From Dehalococcoidia bacterium (GTDB lineage: Bacteria > Chloroflexota > Dehalococcoidia > GIF9 > AB-539-J10): DNA of 64,000 nt. The DNA lies in contig JAFGFT010000005.1 in assembly GCA_016930935.1 (NCBI GenBank), forward strand, positions 1 through 64,000, in the 5' to 3' direction. The position numbers and the translations under genes are program-made. Of the stretch, positions 28,732-39,167 are shown piece by piece. The notes below the pieces were generated by a model. The model had not been told where the DNA came from. It did not search any database and worked only from the letters and a program-made list of their open reading frames with translations. Within the stretch, counting starts at the first letter, position 1, and every line of letters starts with the position of its first letter.

Positions 28732-30459
28732 ATGACCTGCGACGAAAGGCAGAATGTGGCAGAGACTATGAATGACCGACCCTGGCTCAGACTTCATCCG
28801 CAGGACCTGCCGGCGGAGTGCGCCGCATTGCAGCCCACAGGGATTGCGGCATTCAAGAATACCGCAGCCTCTCATGCGGGCAGTCCGGCGATTCACTATT
28901 TCGATGGCACCCTCACGTATGGTGAGATAGACCGCGCCTCATCCAGTCTTGCCGCGGCCTTCGTGCAGATGGGCGTGAAGAAGGGCGACCGCGTCATCGT
29001 GCAACTCCAGAACATCCCGCAGTTCCTCATCGCGCTCTATGGTGCGTGGAAGGCGGGTGCCGCAGTGGTGCCGTTGAACCCGATGTACAAGGAACGGGAA
29101 CTTGTCTTCTATGCGAAGGACTCCGGCGCGCGGGTGTTCGTGACTATGGAGTCGTCGGGAGAGGATGCGCGGAATGCCATGCAGGGCACAGATGCCCTGC
29201 ACCTCATCACCACTTCAGAACTGGACTACCTCCACATCTCCGGCGAGATGCCGGTGGCGTTGCAGAACTCGACACGAGTCCATGTGGAAGGTGCGACCGA
29301 CCTCATGGCGCTATTGCGGGAATATGACGGGGCGAGCGCTTCTGTCATGGACGTGTGTCCTGAGGACATCGCCTACCTGACCTACACGTCCGGCACTACC
29401 GGCCCGCCCAAGGGTGCGATGAACACGCACGGCAACCTGGCATACGCTTGTAGCGCATACCGGCTTGCGTACCACATGACGTCAGAGGACAGAGTCCTGG
29501 CGATGGCGCCGTTCATCCACGTAACAGGCTCCAGTTGTCTCCTGGCAGTGGCGACTCTGGTTGGTGCGCCCGTCATCGCGTGTTTCCGCTTCGAGCCTGG
29601 GGAGGTGCTACGCCTGATTGAGAAATGGCGAGCCACCTATACGAACGGCCCTCTCACTGCCTATATCTCCATGCTGAACCATCCTTCCATGCGGGAGCGC
29701 GACCTCAGTTCATTGCACAAGGCATTGAGCGGCGGTGCTCCTGTGGCTCCCGGCGTGGCGCGAGAGTTCGAAGAAATCACCGGCCACTACCTGCACAACA
29801 CGTATGGATTGACGGAGACCACCTCTCCCGGAATCATGACCCCTCTTGGTGTGAAAGGGCCGGTGGATGATGAGACGGGCGCGTTGTCCGTCGGTTTCCC
29901 TCCGCCCGGTTCAATGGCGAAAGTGGTGGATAGTGAGAGCGGTGCCGACCTTCCCGCAGGGCAGATAGGAGAGATACTGCTCAAGGGCCCCCACATCGTT
30001 CCCGGCTACTGGAAGAAGGAAGAGGAGACAGCAAAGGCGATACGGGATGGATGGCTCTACACCGGCGATGTCGGCAAGATGGATGCCGAAGGCTTCTTCT
30101 ACATCGTGGACCGTAAGAAAGACCTCATCAATGTCTCAGGCTTCAAGGTGTGGCCGCGTGAGGTGGAGGATGTGCTCTACCAGAACCCCGCGGTGAGCAT
30201 TGCCTGTGTTATCGGCGTACCGGATGCGTACCGGGGCGAGACTGTGAAGGCGTTTGTTGCGCTCAAACGGGGCCATGAGGCGACGAAGCCGGAAGAACTC
30301 ATCGATTTCTGCAGGCAGCGCATGGCGGCCTATAAGTACCCGAGGCAACTCGATATCGTTGAAGAGATCCCGAAGACTGCTTCAGGCAAGATGCTCAAGC
30401 GGCAACTTCGAGAGCAAGAGCCGGAGCGGGACGAGTCAGGCGCGCAGCCTGCTGTCTGA
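28732..30459 (+). CDS. Acyl-CoA synthetase / AMP-dependent ligase
   Basis: AYLTYTSGTTGPPKGAMNTHGN; GWLYTGDVGKMDAEGFFYIVDRKKDLINVSGFKVWPREVE; PKTASGKMLKRQLRE. Confidence 0.93.
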   Translation: MTCDERQNVAETMNDRPWLRLHPQDLPAECAALQPTGIAAFKNTAASHAGSPAIHYFDGTLTYGEIDRASSSLAAAFVQMGVKKGDRVIVQLQNIPQFLIALYGAWKAGAAVVPLNPMYKERELVFYAKDSGARVFVTMESSGEDARNAMQGTDALHLITTSELDYLHISGEMPVALQNSTRVHVEGATDLMALLREYDGASASVMDVCPEDIAYLTYTSGTTGPPKGAMNTHGNLAYACSAYRLAYHMTSEDRVLAMAPFIHVTGSSCLLAVATLVGAPVIACFRFEPGEVLRLIEKWRATYTNGPLTAYISMLNHPSMRERDLSSLHKALSGGAPVAPGVAREFEEITGHYLHNTYGLTETTSPGIMTPLGVKGPVDDETGALSVGFPPPGSMAKVVDSESGADLPAGQIGEILLKGPHIVPGYWKKEEETAKAIRDGWLYTGDVGKMDAEGFFYIVDRKKDLINVSGFKVWPREVEDVLYQNPAVSIACVIGVPDAYRGETVKAFVALKRGHEATKPEELIDFCRQRMAAYKYPRQLDIVEEIPKTASGKMLKRQLREQEPERDESGAQPAV

Positions 30460-30527
30460 AACACGGATTGCAGTGTGCACAATGCGTAGAGCGTCGTGTA
30501 CCGGCAGTTCCGGCAAGGAGCGAAGGA

Positions 30528-31826
30528 ATGAATGAGCAGACGCGAACGGGAGTGGTGGACCTGCTTCACAGGGAGGTGGTGCCCGCAGGTGCCGTTCAGG
30601 AGACGCTTGCCATCGCTCTCGCGGCGGCGCGCGCCGCGCGCGCGATTGGTGGAGAGGTTGAGCGGGTCCGTGTTTGGGCTGACCCCGTGCTCTTCAAAAT
30701 GGCGTATTCCTTGACCATTCCTGGCACAGGTGAGACAGGCATCCTTATGGCTGCAGCACTCGGTGCAGTGGCGGGCAAACCTGCTGGAGAGTTGAAGAAC
30801 GTTCTTGCGGCGGCGACCGCGGAAGACATAGAGACCGCACACGCGCTCGTGTCTCGTGGCGCCGTGGAAGTACAGTCATGGGCCTGGATGGAGTATCCGT
30901 TTGTGCGGGTGAGTGTTGCCAGTAATGAGGGAGAGGCACTTGCGGTCACTCGTGGTTCGTTCGAGAATGTGTCTCTCGTTCTCGCGAACGATGTGACTGT
31001 AATGCGTGCAGACGAGAAGACGCGAAAGCCGCAGGGATTTGAGCCTGTCGACATTCTTTCCGTCGAAGAACTCGTGTCGGTTGTACGGGGTATCCGTATG
31101 GACGACATCGCCTTCCTCCTCGATGCGGCTCACATGAACTTGAGGCTGGCCACCATTGGCATGACGGGGGCGAAAGAGGGTGGCATCGCGCGTGGCATGC
31201 TTACGATGAGGCAGAATGGAACCCTGGCGAAAGACCTGCGGACTGAAGTGGAACTTCACGTGATTGCCGCAGAAGAGGCTCGGGTGATGAGCGAAGGCCC
31301 AGTGATGACACTGGCCGGAAGCGGCTCTCATGGCATCGCGGCGACGTTGCCGGTGGCAGTGGTTGCAGGGGATGACGCAGCTGATGATGAGCGGCTCGCA
31401 CGTGCTCTGGCACTCAGCTTCCTGATTACCCTGAAGGTGAAATCGGCTACTGGACGGTTGACTGCGCTGTGCGGCTGTGCCGTCGCGTCCGCAACTGGTT
31501 CAGCTGCAGGACTTGTGTTGTTGAAAGGTGGGACGGACGAGCAGGTTGGCTATGCCATCCGCAATATCGCGGCCGATATCCCCGGCATGGTGTGTGACGG
31601 TCTGAGCGCAGGGTGTGCTTTGAAGGCATCCACTGGAGCAGGTGCTGCGGTGCGTGCCGCCTTTCTCGCGCTTGGGGATGTGGTGGTTCCTGCCGACACG
31701 GGTATTTCCTTCGGTGACCCGAATCGTGCCATCGCGACCATTGGCCGCCTTGCGAGGGAGGGCATGGCGCCCTCCGACATCGTTCTGGCCGACGCGATGA
31801 CCGATGGTCTCAGCGAACGGGGTTGA
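30528..31826 (+). CDS. UPF0597 / L-serine dehydratase alpha-like (possible L-cysteine desulfidase) protein
   Basis: GTGETGILMAAALGAVAG...GSGSHGIAATLPVAVVA...CGCAVASATGSAAGLVLLKGG...MVCDGLSAGCALKASTGAGAA. Confidence 0.8.
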   Translation: MNEQTRTGVVDLLHREVVPAGAVQETLAIALAAARAARAIGGEVERVRVWADPVLFKMAYSLTIPGTGETGILMAAALGAVAGKPAGELKNVLAAATAEDIETAHALVSRGAVEVQSWAWMEYPFVRVSVASNEGEALAVTRGSFENVSLVLANDVTVMRADEKTRKPQGFEPVDILSVEELVSVVRGIRMDDIAFLLDAAHMNLRLATIGMTGAKEGGIARGMLTMRQNGTLAKDLRTEVELHVIAAEEARVMSEGPVMTLAGSGSHGIAATLPVAVVAGDDAADDERLARALALSFLITLKVKSATGRLTALCGCAVASATGSAAGLVLLKGGTDEQVGYAIRNIAADIPGMVCDGLSAGCALKASTGAGAAVRAAFLALGDVVVPADTGISFGDPNRAIATIGRLAREGMAPSDIVLADAMTDGLSERG

Positions 31827-32015
31827 CCGTATTCGCTACCACTCTGGTGACAGTCGAGTCACGGAGTTCGGCCACCTGAATCGTCAGAGGACATTCCTCT
31901 GTGTTCTTCTGTTGGCTGTCTGTCTTCGCCCCGCAGATGTGTGGTTGACCTTCGTAGTGCCCACTTGGCGATGCTGTCCGGATAGAGTACACTCGCACTG
32001 GTATCGTCGCTCGGG

Positions 32016-32318
32016 TTGTTGGGGGTGGTCGTGGATGTGCTGCGTTCTGCAGGAGTGTCTCTTGTTCCTCTGTATGGCTTCGTCGGGCTCAACGTTCTCG
32101 ACGCGCGCCTTACGTCATGGGCCATTTCTCTTGGCAGCAGGGAGGCGAATCCGCTCGCGATTGGATTCGGCTCAAGCATGGTGCTGAAGGCCCTCATTGC
32201 CCTGTGCATCGCTATCGTGCTCATCAAGGTGGGACGTTGTCACCTTCTGAAGCCCCTCTGCGTCGGCATGTGCCTCATCGTTGCCTGGAATACCCTCGCC
32301 GTTGTCTCCTGGATGTAG
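32016..32318 (+). CDS. Small membrane protein, DUF5658-like, copy A
   Basis: FVGLNVLDARLTSWAISLGSREANPLAIGFGSSMVLKALIALCIAIVLIKVGR; near-identical paralog at 32602. Confidence 0.7.
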   Translation: MLGVVVDVLRSAGVSLVPLYGFVGLNVLDARLTSWAISLGSREANPLAIGFGSSMVLKALIALCIAIVLIKVGRCHLLKPLCVGMCLIVAWNTLAVVSWM

Positions 32319-32601
32319 CGGGGGTCATTCCACTGGCATTCCTTCGTCGTGCTGAACTTGATTCAGTGTCTTTTGCGAATCGTCTTCAGTGCGAGGTGCC
32401 TCAGTGTGTCAGCCATAGTCATGTTTCGGGTGGACGAAGCAACGCGGTCAAACGAGCGTGCAGGATGCCTCCCAACGTGCCAGTCTGAGTCCTGATTGGT
32501 CCACGTTCGGTCCCCGGCTTTCCACCTTCTGTCCTTTGTTCTTACGGTACACGGCGTCCAGAATTGCGTATGGTCACAGTACGTAAGTACGGGTGGTCGG
32601 A

Positions 32602-32892
32602 ATGAAGACGCTACGACGACATCTATCGCTCTCTCTGGCTCTCCCTTTCGCTTTCGTGGGGCTCAATATCCTCGACGCGCGCCTTACGTCATGGGCGATT
32701 TCCCTTGGCAGCAGCGAGGCGAATCCGCTCGCGGTGGGATTCGGCTCAAGCATGTTCCTGAAGGCACTCATCGCCCTCTGTATCGCTATCGTGCTCATCA
32801 AAGTGGGACGCTCCCGCCTTCTGAAGCTTCTTTGTATGGGGATGTGCCTCATCGTTGCGTGGAACACGCTTGCCGTGGTCTCCTGGATGTAG
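32602..32892 (+). CDS. Small membrane protein, DUF5658-like, copy B
   Basis: FVGLNILDARLTSWAISLGSSEANPLAVGFGSSMFLKALIALCIAIVLIKVGR...LIVAWNTLAVVSWM. Confidence 0.7.
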   Translation: MKTLRRHLSLSLALPFAFVGLNILDARLTSWAISLGSSEANPLAVGFGSSMFLKALIALCIAIVLIKVGRSRLLKLLCMGMCLIVAWNTLAVVSWM

Positions 32893-33053
32893 CGAGTTGC
32901 GACTACCATCTGTTGTCTTCGTCTCTGTTCTGAATTTGATTCTGTAGCAGTCGCGCCCTGCCTCCTGTGTGATGTGCTCCAAAGGACCGACCACCCTGGA
33001 TGTCCCCGGCGTGCGAGGTGTCGTAGGAGCGCTGGCTTGAGTACAATGGAGCT

Positions 33054-33299
33054 GTGGCACGCACTGGCAGGGGCTACACCATCGATGTCTACTGTGCCAA
33101 TTGCGGCACACGACTCTATCACTACTTCAAGGCCGGTCCCGGTCATCTGGTGAAGTGCTACCGCGACCGCATACTGAGAGACTTCACCAATGGCTCGCTC
33201 ACATGTCCTTCGTGCGGCCGGCAGTTCGCCCGTGAGACGATGATGCACGGTCGCCCTGCCAACAAGATAATCCAGGGAAAAGTCAGGGTCAGACGCTGA
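33054..33299 (+). CDS. Small zinc-ribbon protein
   Basis: GTG start; YCANCGTRLYHYFKAGPGHLVKC...LTCPSCGRQFARE with two CxxC pairs. Confidence 0.65.
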   Translation: MARTGRGYTIDVYCANCGTRLYHYFKAGPGHLVKCYRDRILRDFTNGSLTCPSCGRQFARETMMHGRPANKIIQGKVRVRR

Positions 33300-33420
33300 A
33301 TTGCCCCCTGACTTTGTCGATACTGTCCCTCTGTTGGTCCTTGTGGTACGCGACCGTCAGTCAGCGCAGCACTGCTCCTGTATAATGGGGCGAACGTAGC
33401 CAAACGGGCCGGGAGTGCTC

Positions 33421-33885
33421 ATGCAGACGCAGAAAGAGTGGAAAGCGACGAGTGGCGGCATCATGTGCCTGGTTGCGGGGACGTGGGGAGTGATGAGTGG
33501 GGTGATACTCACGTTCATCACGTCGTCCTATCCCACGGTGTGGATACGGCTCAGCCTGATGGAAACGGTCCTTGTGAACCGACTCGCACCGTTTGGTGCG
33601 GCTCTGGGATTGGTGGCCATACTGGGTGGCGTGTACGCACTGAGGCGGAGAAGATGGGGCCTTGCCCTTGCAGGAGCGATATGTGCCGCGATGATTCCCC
33701 CTCCCCTGTTCGTCGGCGTGTTGGCGATCGTGTTCATCTCCGTCGGGAGGGATGAATTCATAGAGGATGAATCTGGCCATGCGCCGATTGACCCGGGTCT
33801 TCCTGACCTTGACGGGCCTGCCAGCCATCTTGCGTCGGCTGAAACCAGGGATGTTTCCGGGCCGCCTGTCGACTCTCCGGAGTAG
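33421..33885 (+). CDS. DUF4064-like small membrane protein
   Basis: Repeated hydrophobic segments (GGIMCLVAGTWGVMSGVILTFI; FGAALGLVAILGGVYAL; AGAICAAMIPPPLFVGVLAIVFI). Confidence 0.6.
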   Translation: MQTQKEWKATSGGIMCLVAGTWGVMSGVILTFITSSYPTVWIRLSLMETVLVNRLAPFGAALGLVAILGGVYALRRRRWGLALAGAICAAMIPPPLFVGVLAIVFISVGRDEFIEDESGHAPIDPGLPDLDGPASHLASAETRDVSGPPVDSPE

Positions 33886-34217
33886 CCTGCGGGTGGGTCA
33901 CTTCACTCTCGTTCTGAAGTAGATGCGACCATAGGGCTATCGGTGTAACAGTGCATCTGCATTTGATAGGGTGATACAACGAGTGGACTCACTGGCGGGC
34001 GTTGCGTGACAAGGCACATGGCTGCCGCCGACGCCTAGGCGCGATTCGTGAAGCGATATTCCCTATCAAGAACTCTCTCAAACCGTGGCACTTCGTAGTC
34101 GCGGCATTGCGAAATCGATTCCATAGTGGCTGAATTGTGCTGGTCCTGGTGGTACGTGAAATGGGCTGTCAGAACGGCTGAAGAAATAACTGGAACATCG
34201 AGGAGGAACACAGAAAT

Positions 34218-35879
34218 ATGAGAAGCGACATTACCAAAGTGGGGCCGGAGCATGCAGCTACGAGGGCGTTGCTCCACGCCGTCGGCGTTGACGATTATGA
34301 GATGGGGCTTCCGTTCGTAGGTGTGGCAAATAGCTTCAGTGAAATCGTACCCGGTCACGTGCACCTGAGGACTATTGCCGAGGCGGTGAAGGCAGGTATC
34401 CGGGAGGCAGGTGGCACCCCGTTCGAATTCAACACCATCGCAGCATGTGATGGTGTGGCGCAGGGTCATGGTGGGATGCGCTACATTCTTCCCACTCGAG
34501 AGGTTATTGCGGATTCAATCGAGCTTATGGCGGAGGCAAACCAGCTCGATGGCCTTGTGTTCATTCCAAATTGCGACAAGATTGTGCCGGGCATGCTGAT
34601 GGCCTGTGCCAGGGTCAATATTCCCTCCGTGTTTGTGAGTGGTGGTCCGATGCTGACGGGGCGGATGCCTGACAAATATGACGAGCAACTCGACGCGGCC
34701 TCGATGCTGGTGGCTCTGGGCGAACTGACCCGCGGAACACTGTCGGCCGAGCGCATGAAGGAGATGGAGCACTGCGTTGCTCCGGGATGTGGCAGTTGTT
34801 CCGGAATGTGGACGGCCAATACCATGAACTGCCTCACTGAGGCGATAGGTATGGGACTGCCGGGGAACGGCACGGTTCCGGCCGTGTTTGCCAATCGTAT
34901 CTGGCTTGCAAAACAGGCGGGACGACAGGCTGTGGAACTTATCCGCCGGAATGTGTTGCCGAGTGACATCATTACTGCTGCCTCTTTGCGCAACACGTTT
35001 GTGACGGACATGGCCATGGGTGGCAGCACCAACTCCGTGCTGCATCTGATGGCCATTGCCCATGAGGCGGGTTTGTCCTTTCCGATAGACGAACTCAACA
35101 AGATTCGGGCGGCGACTCCCCAGCTTACGAAGCTTGCCCCTGCCTCCAACTATCACCTTGAAGACTTCTATTACGCTGGTGGTATCCAGGCACTCATGTC
35201 CCGTATCGGGGACCTTCTCGATACGAGTGCCATGACCGTGAACTGCAAGACCGTTGCAGAGAATACGGCGGCGGCGAAAGTGTATAACGAAGACGTTATC
35301 CGCCCGCGCAGCAATCCCTACAGGGAGACGGGCGGACTCACGATTCTGTATGGCAACCTGGCGCCGGACAGCGCGGTTGTGAAGAGCGGAGCCGTACTGC
35401 CCGAGATGCTTGTGCACAGCGGCCCGGCACGAGTGTTCGATAGTGAGGAAGAGGCGGCAGAGTCTCTGGCGGGCCAGAACATCAAGCCCGGCGACGTGGT
35501 TGTCATCCGCTACGAAGGCCCGAAGGGTGGACCTGGAATGAGGGAGATGCTTGACTGCACCTCACTTCTCAAGGGCCTTGGCCTGGACAAGAGTGTTGCA
35601 CTTGTGACCGATGGGCGCTTCTCAGGAGCGACGAGCGGGGCGTCGATAGGGCATGTGTCTCCCGAGGCTGCGGAGGGTGGTCCGTTGGCGGCTGTGAGGG
35701 AAGGCGACATCATCAGTATCGATATACCGAATTGTCGACTCGAGGTCGCGTTGAGCGAAGAGGAAATCAAGAGCCGACTCGCAGAAGTGCCGGCCTTCAA
35801 GCCTCGTGTGCAGAAGGGATACCTTCTCCGCTACGCGCAGCGTGTTTCCTCCGCCAGCAAAGGCGCCATCGTAGGCTGA
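34218..35879 (+). CDS. ilvD: Dihydroxy-acid dehydratase
   Basis: [109 protein letters not shown]. Confidence 0.95.
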   Translation: MRSDITKVGPEHAATRALLHAVGVDDYEMGLPFVGVANSFSEIVPGHVHLRTIAEAVKAGIREAGGTPFEFNTIAACDGVAQGHGGMRYILPTREVIADSIELMAEANQLDGLVFIPNCDKIVPGMLMACARVNIPSVFVSGGPMLTGRMPDKYDEQLDAASMLVALGELTRGTLSAERMKEMEHCVAPGCGSCSGMWTANTMNCLTEAIGMGLPGNGTVPAVFANRIWLAKQAGRQAVELIRRNVLPSDIITAASLRNTFVTDMAMGGSTNSVLHLMAIAHEAGLSFPIDELNKIRAATPQLTKLAPASNYHLEDFYYAGGIQALMSRIGDLLDTSAMTVNCKTVAENTAAAKVYNEDVIRPRSNPYRETGGLTILYGNLAPDSAVVKSGAVLPEMLVHSGPARVFDSEEEAAESLAGQNIKPGDVVVIRYEGPKGGPGMREMLDCTSLLKGLGLDKSVALVTDGRFSGATSGASIGHVSPEAAEGGPLAAVREGDIISIDIPNCRLEVALSEEEIKSRLAEVPAFKPRVQKGYLLRYAQRVSSASKGAIVG

Positions 35880-35956
35880 TTGCTCTCTGAATGAAGTGCT
35901 ACACGGAGGGGGCATCGCGGGTTGGGACATGCGATGCCCCCTCCAGTGTGTGATAT

Positions 35957-36277
35957 CTAGCGTTCTTCTCGTTGGAAGGAGACGGCAACGTCCCTGGGCA
36001 GGGCCACACCGACCGCGACCTCAATCGCCTTGGCCATTGCAGTGGGCCCCGGGCAGCCGGCGTGCTTGATGGTGCCGAACATGACGGCATGAACCGAATG
36101 TGGGTGTCCCGGCCTTAGCGCCTCGCGCCAGTCAGCCCCGTCCATCTGCTCGGCCGCCTCTCTTAGCATCTCACAATTGGTCTCCACGCTCACATGAAGC
36201 TGCGTTGCGCCATTCTTTGAGACGTTGATAGTGGCGCGCTGGCCACAGATTCCGCAATTTACGTTCACTACTGTCAT
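35957..36277 (-). CDS. Conserved-looking small Cys-containing protein at the 3' end of the corrinoid cluster
   Basis: MTVVNVNCGICGQRATINVSKNGATQLHVSVETNCEMLREAAEQMDG...IKHAGCPGPTAMAKAIEVAVGVALPRDV; 19 nt after the UROD gene. Confidence 0.65.
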   Translation of the reverse strand: MTVVNVNCGICGQRATINVSKNGATQLHVSVETNCEMLREAAEQMDGADWREALRPGHPHSVHAVMFGTIKHAGCPGPTAMAKAIEVAVGVALPRDVAVSFQREER

Positions 36278-36296
36278 CCTGTGCACTTCTTCCTTC

Positions 36297-37346
36297 TCAC
36301 AATTTGCCGAGTTCTCTTGCGGCCTTCACCATCGTGTAGAGGTTGAAAGGCGGTGTCTTTGGAGGAAAGCCACAACCTGACATGAGGACGTAGCCCCGCG
36401 GGGCGAGTCTCGCTTCCTCGATGTTTGCAGCGCAGGCGGCGTAAACCTTGTCGGGGTGTCCGTTCTGAATGATTGCAGGCTCCACGTTGCCGGCTATGAC
36501 GCTTGTCTCTCCAAATTTCTGTATCGCGGTCGTCAGCGAAACCTCGTGTCCGAAACTGAGCAGTCCGGGGTCTCCCATCGGAATCTGTGCCCAGAAGTCC
36601 AGGTTCAGATTCTGGTCTCCGCAGACATGCGTCACAATGTGCCCGATGCCCATCTTCAATACCGCCCTGTGGACCTCTATCGTGTAGGGGAGAACGAATT
36701 CCTCGAAGTGGCGTGCAGAGAGTACCTGGTTTGAGGCGGAAGGCTCGGCGTTGTAGAAGAGAATGTCTTTTCCAAAGGTATCCACCCAGAGTTGTGCCGT
36801 GTTGATGAGATACTGTGTGGCAAGTTCCATCAGGTGATGAGCGATGGGTGGTTTCTTTATCATCCATCGCGCCATCTTCTGTACGCTGCACAGGCTGGCG
36901 GCAGTGGTGAATGCACCATTCGTCGGTGTGATGACGGTTGCTCCTGCTGCCTTAGCAGTGCGCGAGTGAGCCAGTCCAATCGGTATTGCCCCCGCGGTAG
37001 CCAGATTGTCAGGCATCTTGAGTGCCATCACTTCTTCCTCGGTTGTTGCGGGGTAGCGGACCGCCATCGGCGCCTGCTGGAACTCTCCTTCGGGCATCCG
37101 TATCTCGCCGCCAAACTCTGACGTGCCGGATACGCCGTAGGCATAGTTGGGGTATCCATCATAGCCGTACTGTTCATGTGCCCACAGCTCCGCTTCGCAG
37201 CTCTTCTGCCCATCTGCGTACGCATCTGTGACTGTGCGACCGGCATTGAGTGAGGCGAATCCACGTGCCCCCAGGGGGAATACGGGAATCAGGTCCAGTT
37301 TCTCACCCTTGAGAAGTCGGCTTACGCGGTCATTGCCCATGCCCAT
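36297..37346 (-). CDS. UROD-fold (MtaA/CmuA-type) corrinoid methyltransferase, copy 1
   Basis: LLKGEKLDLIPVFPLGARGFA...GIGHIVTHVCGDQNLNLDFWAQIPMGDPGLLSFGHEVSLTTAI...MSGCGFPPKTPPFN; HxC...C zinc-ligand-like pattern. Confidence 0.82.
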   Translation of the reverse strand: MGMGNDRVSRLLKGEKLDLIPVFPLGARGFASLNAGRTVTDAYADGQKSCEAELWAHEQYGYDGYPNYAYGVSGTSEFGGEIRMPEGEFQQAPMAVRYPATTEEEVMALKMPDNLATAGAIPIGLAHSRTAKAAGATVITPTNGAFTTAASLCSVQKMARWMIKKPPIAHHLMELATQYLINTAQLWVDTFGKDILFYNAEPSASNQVLSARHFEEFVLPYTIEVHRAVLKMGIGHIVTHVCGDQNLNLDFWAQIPMGDPGLLSFGHEVSLTTAIQKFGETSVIAGNVEPAIIQNGHPDKVYAACAANIEEARLAPRGYVLMSGCGFPPKTPPFNLYTMVKAARELGKL

Positions 37347-37430
37347 GGTGATATTCCTCCACGCAGTAGTCGGCTACAGTGTACAGCGAACGGCTGGCAA
37401 GTTTGTGATGCCTGTTTTCGCTGGTTCGTC

Positions 37431-38477
37431 CTACTTGTAGTACCCGAAGTCCTCTATGGCTTTCTTCATCATGTAGACGTTGAACGGTGGCGCCATGGGT
37501 GGCAGTTCGCAGCCCGGCATAAGCATGAAACCGCGAGGGGCGTTCTTCGCCTCGAGGATGCAGTCCCTGCATGCCTCGTAGACTTCCTTGGGGGTACCCG
37601 TCTGGATGAGTGACGGGCGCACGTTGCCGAGGATGAGGCATGAGTCACCGAAATACTCTATCGCCGTGGTCAGCGTGACTTCGTGACCGAAGGTGACCAT
37701 GCCGGGGTCGCCCATGGGTATCTGTGCCCAGAGGGGCAAGTTTGCGTTCTGCTCCCCGCATATGTGGTAGAGGATGTGCTTGATGCCCATGGAGAGCATC
37801 TTCTCGTTGGTCTCCTTGATGTAGGGCAGCACGAACGTCTCGAACTGCTTCGGGGAGATGATGTTATTGGCGGCCATCGGTTCCCACAGGTTGGGAATGA
37901 CGTTCTCTGCGCCGAACGTGTCAGCCCAGAGGCGCGCGACGTCGAGCATGTGCTCGCTGGCGATGCGGAGCAGGTGGTGTGCGGCATCGGGCTTCTTGAG
38001 CATCCAGCGGCAGAGAAGGCTGGGTGGACAGATGTTGCCGGCAACGCTGAAATTGCCGCCCATGGTGACGGTGATGGGTTCCTCATGGTGCTGTTGCAGC
38101 TTCGAGAACTCCATCGCGAGCGGCAGAGAGCCTGCCGAGGTGACGTCGGGCATGGAGAGGGTATCAATGTCCTCTATGGCGTTGACGGGAAATCGAACGT
38201 GGGAAGGGGCCTGCTGCCACTCTCCCTCGGGCATCTTAATCTCACCGCCAAACTCCCAGCCGCCGTAGGAGGCGTACCCGTAATCGGGACCGCCGTCTAT
38301 GCCGTACTGTTCGAAGGTCCACTTCTGGGCCTGAAAGCTCTTCTGCGGGTTGTCATACATCTCAGCGGTGGTGTAGCCGACGTTCCTGGCGCAGAAGCCG
38401 AGCAGGAAGTGGTAGAGAGGGACACGGTCGACTTTCTCGCCGCGGAGAAGCGCTTCTACTCTGTGGCTGTTGCTCAT
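37431..38477 (-). CDS. UROD-fold (MtaA/CmuA-type) corrinoid methyltransferase, copy 2
   Basis: LLRGEKVDRVPLYHFLLGFCARNVGYT...GIKHILYHICGEQNANLPLWAQIPMGDPGMVTFGHEVTLTTAIEYF...MPGCELPPMAPPFN. Confidence 0.83.
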   Translation of the reverse strand: MSNSHRVEALLRGEKVDRVPLYHFLLGFCARNVGYTTAEMYDNPQKSFQAQKWTFEQYGIDGGPDYGYASYGGWEFGGEIKMPEGEWQQAPSHVRFPVNAIEDIDTLSMPDVTSAGSLPLAMEFSKLQQHHEEPITVTMGGNFSVAGNICPPSLLCRWMLKKPDAAHHLLRIASEHMLDVARLWADTFGAENVIPNLWEPMAANNIISPKQFETFVLPYIKETNEKMLSMGIKHILYHICGEQNANLPLWAQIPMGDPGMVTFGHEVTLTTAIEYFGDSCLILGNVRPSLIQTGTPKEVYEACRDCILEAKNAPRGFMLMPGCELPPMAPPFNVYMMKKAIEDFGYYK

Positions 38478-38488
38478 GGTGTCTTCTC

Positions 38489-39142
38489 CTATGCTGCCTG
38501 GAGCATCTTCTCGGCCTTGGCCACTGCCTCGCCGGCATTGTCGCCGTAGTCGTCGGCACCGTAGGACATGGCGATATCGAGGTTGAGAGGAGCGCCGCCG
38601 ACGAGGACATGGACGTTGGGGTCGGTGGCCCGCAGCATCTTGATAATCTTGGGCATGGCAAGCATGCTCGTAGTCATGAGCGCGGACAGCCCTACGACTT
38701 GTGCGCCGTTGATTTTCTGTTCTTCGGCGAAGCGCTCAATCTTGACGTCGGCTCCGAGGTCGATGACCTCCCAGCCTGCGGCGTCGAACATGACCTTGAT
38801 GAGGTTCTTGCCGATATCGTGGATATCCCCCTCAACGACGCCGAGCATAATCTTCTTGGTCTGCGCCGTCGTCTTCTTCGGAAGATGAGGTCGGAGGATG
38901 TCGAGTCCGGCGTAGAGGGCATCTGCGCAGAGGAGCAGTTCGGGAACGAAGTACTCCTGGCGTGCGTACAGGTCGCCGACGGTCTCCATGCCTTTGGCGA
39001 GTCCGCCCATGATGGCCTCAAAGGCATCGACGCCTTCTTCGACGGCGGCGTTGGCCATCTTGATGGCGTCGTCTTCTTCGTACTCAACGACGGCGTCGTG
39101 CAGCCCCTTCAGAATCTCTGCTGTTCTCTCGTTGCTTGCCAC
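38489..39142 (-). CDS. Corrinoid (B12)-binding methyltransferase protein (MtaC/MtbC-type)
   Basis: KKIMLGVVEGDIHDIGKNLIKVMFDAAGWEVIDLGADV (DxHxxG cobalamin motif), VVGLSALMTTSMLAMPKII, VLVGGAPLN; N-terminal helical cap. Confidence 0.93.
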   Translation of the reverse strand: MASNERTAEILKGLHDAVVEYEEDDAIKMANAAVEEGVDAFEAIMGGLAKGMETVGDLYARQEYFVPELLLCADALYAGLDILRPHLPKKTTAQTKKIMLGVVEGDIHDIGKNLIKVMFDAAGWEVIDLGADVKIERFAEEQKINGAQVVGLSALMTTSMLAMPKIIKMLRATDPNVHVLVGGAPLNLDIAMSYGADDYGDNAGEAVAKAEKMLQAA

Positions 39143-39167
39143 AGGTGTTCTCCTTGTGATGTGTTAT

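Noticed and set aside
33361-33828. 155-aa minus-strand ORF
   Set aside because: Competes with the plus-strand 33421-33885 frame, which has clear membrane-protein hydrophobicity.
34515-35417. 300-aa minus-strand ORF
   Set aside because: Antisense to ilvD; His/Arg-rich composition typical of shadow frames.
37683-38549. 288-aa plus-strand ORF
   Set aside because: Antisense to the UROD copy 2 gene (conserved motifs on the minus strand); low-complexity shadow ORF from codon bias.
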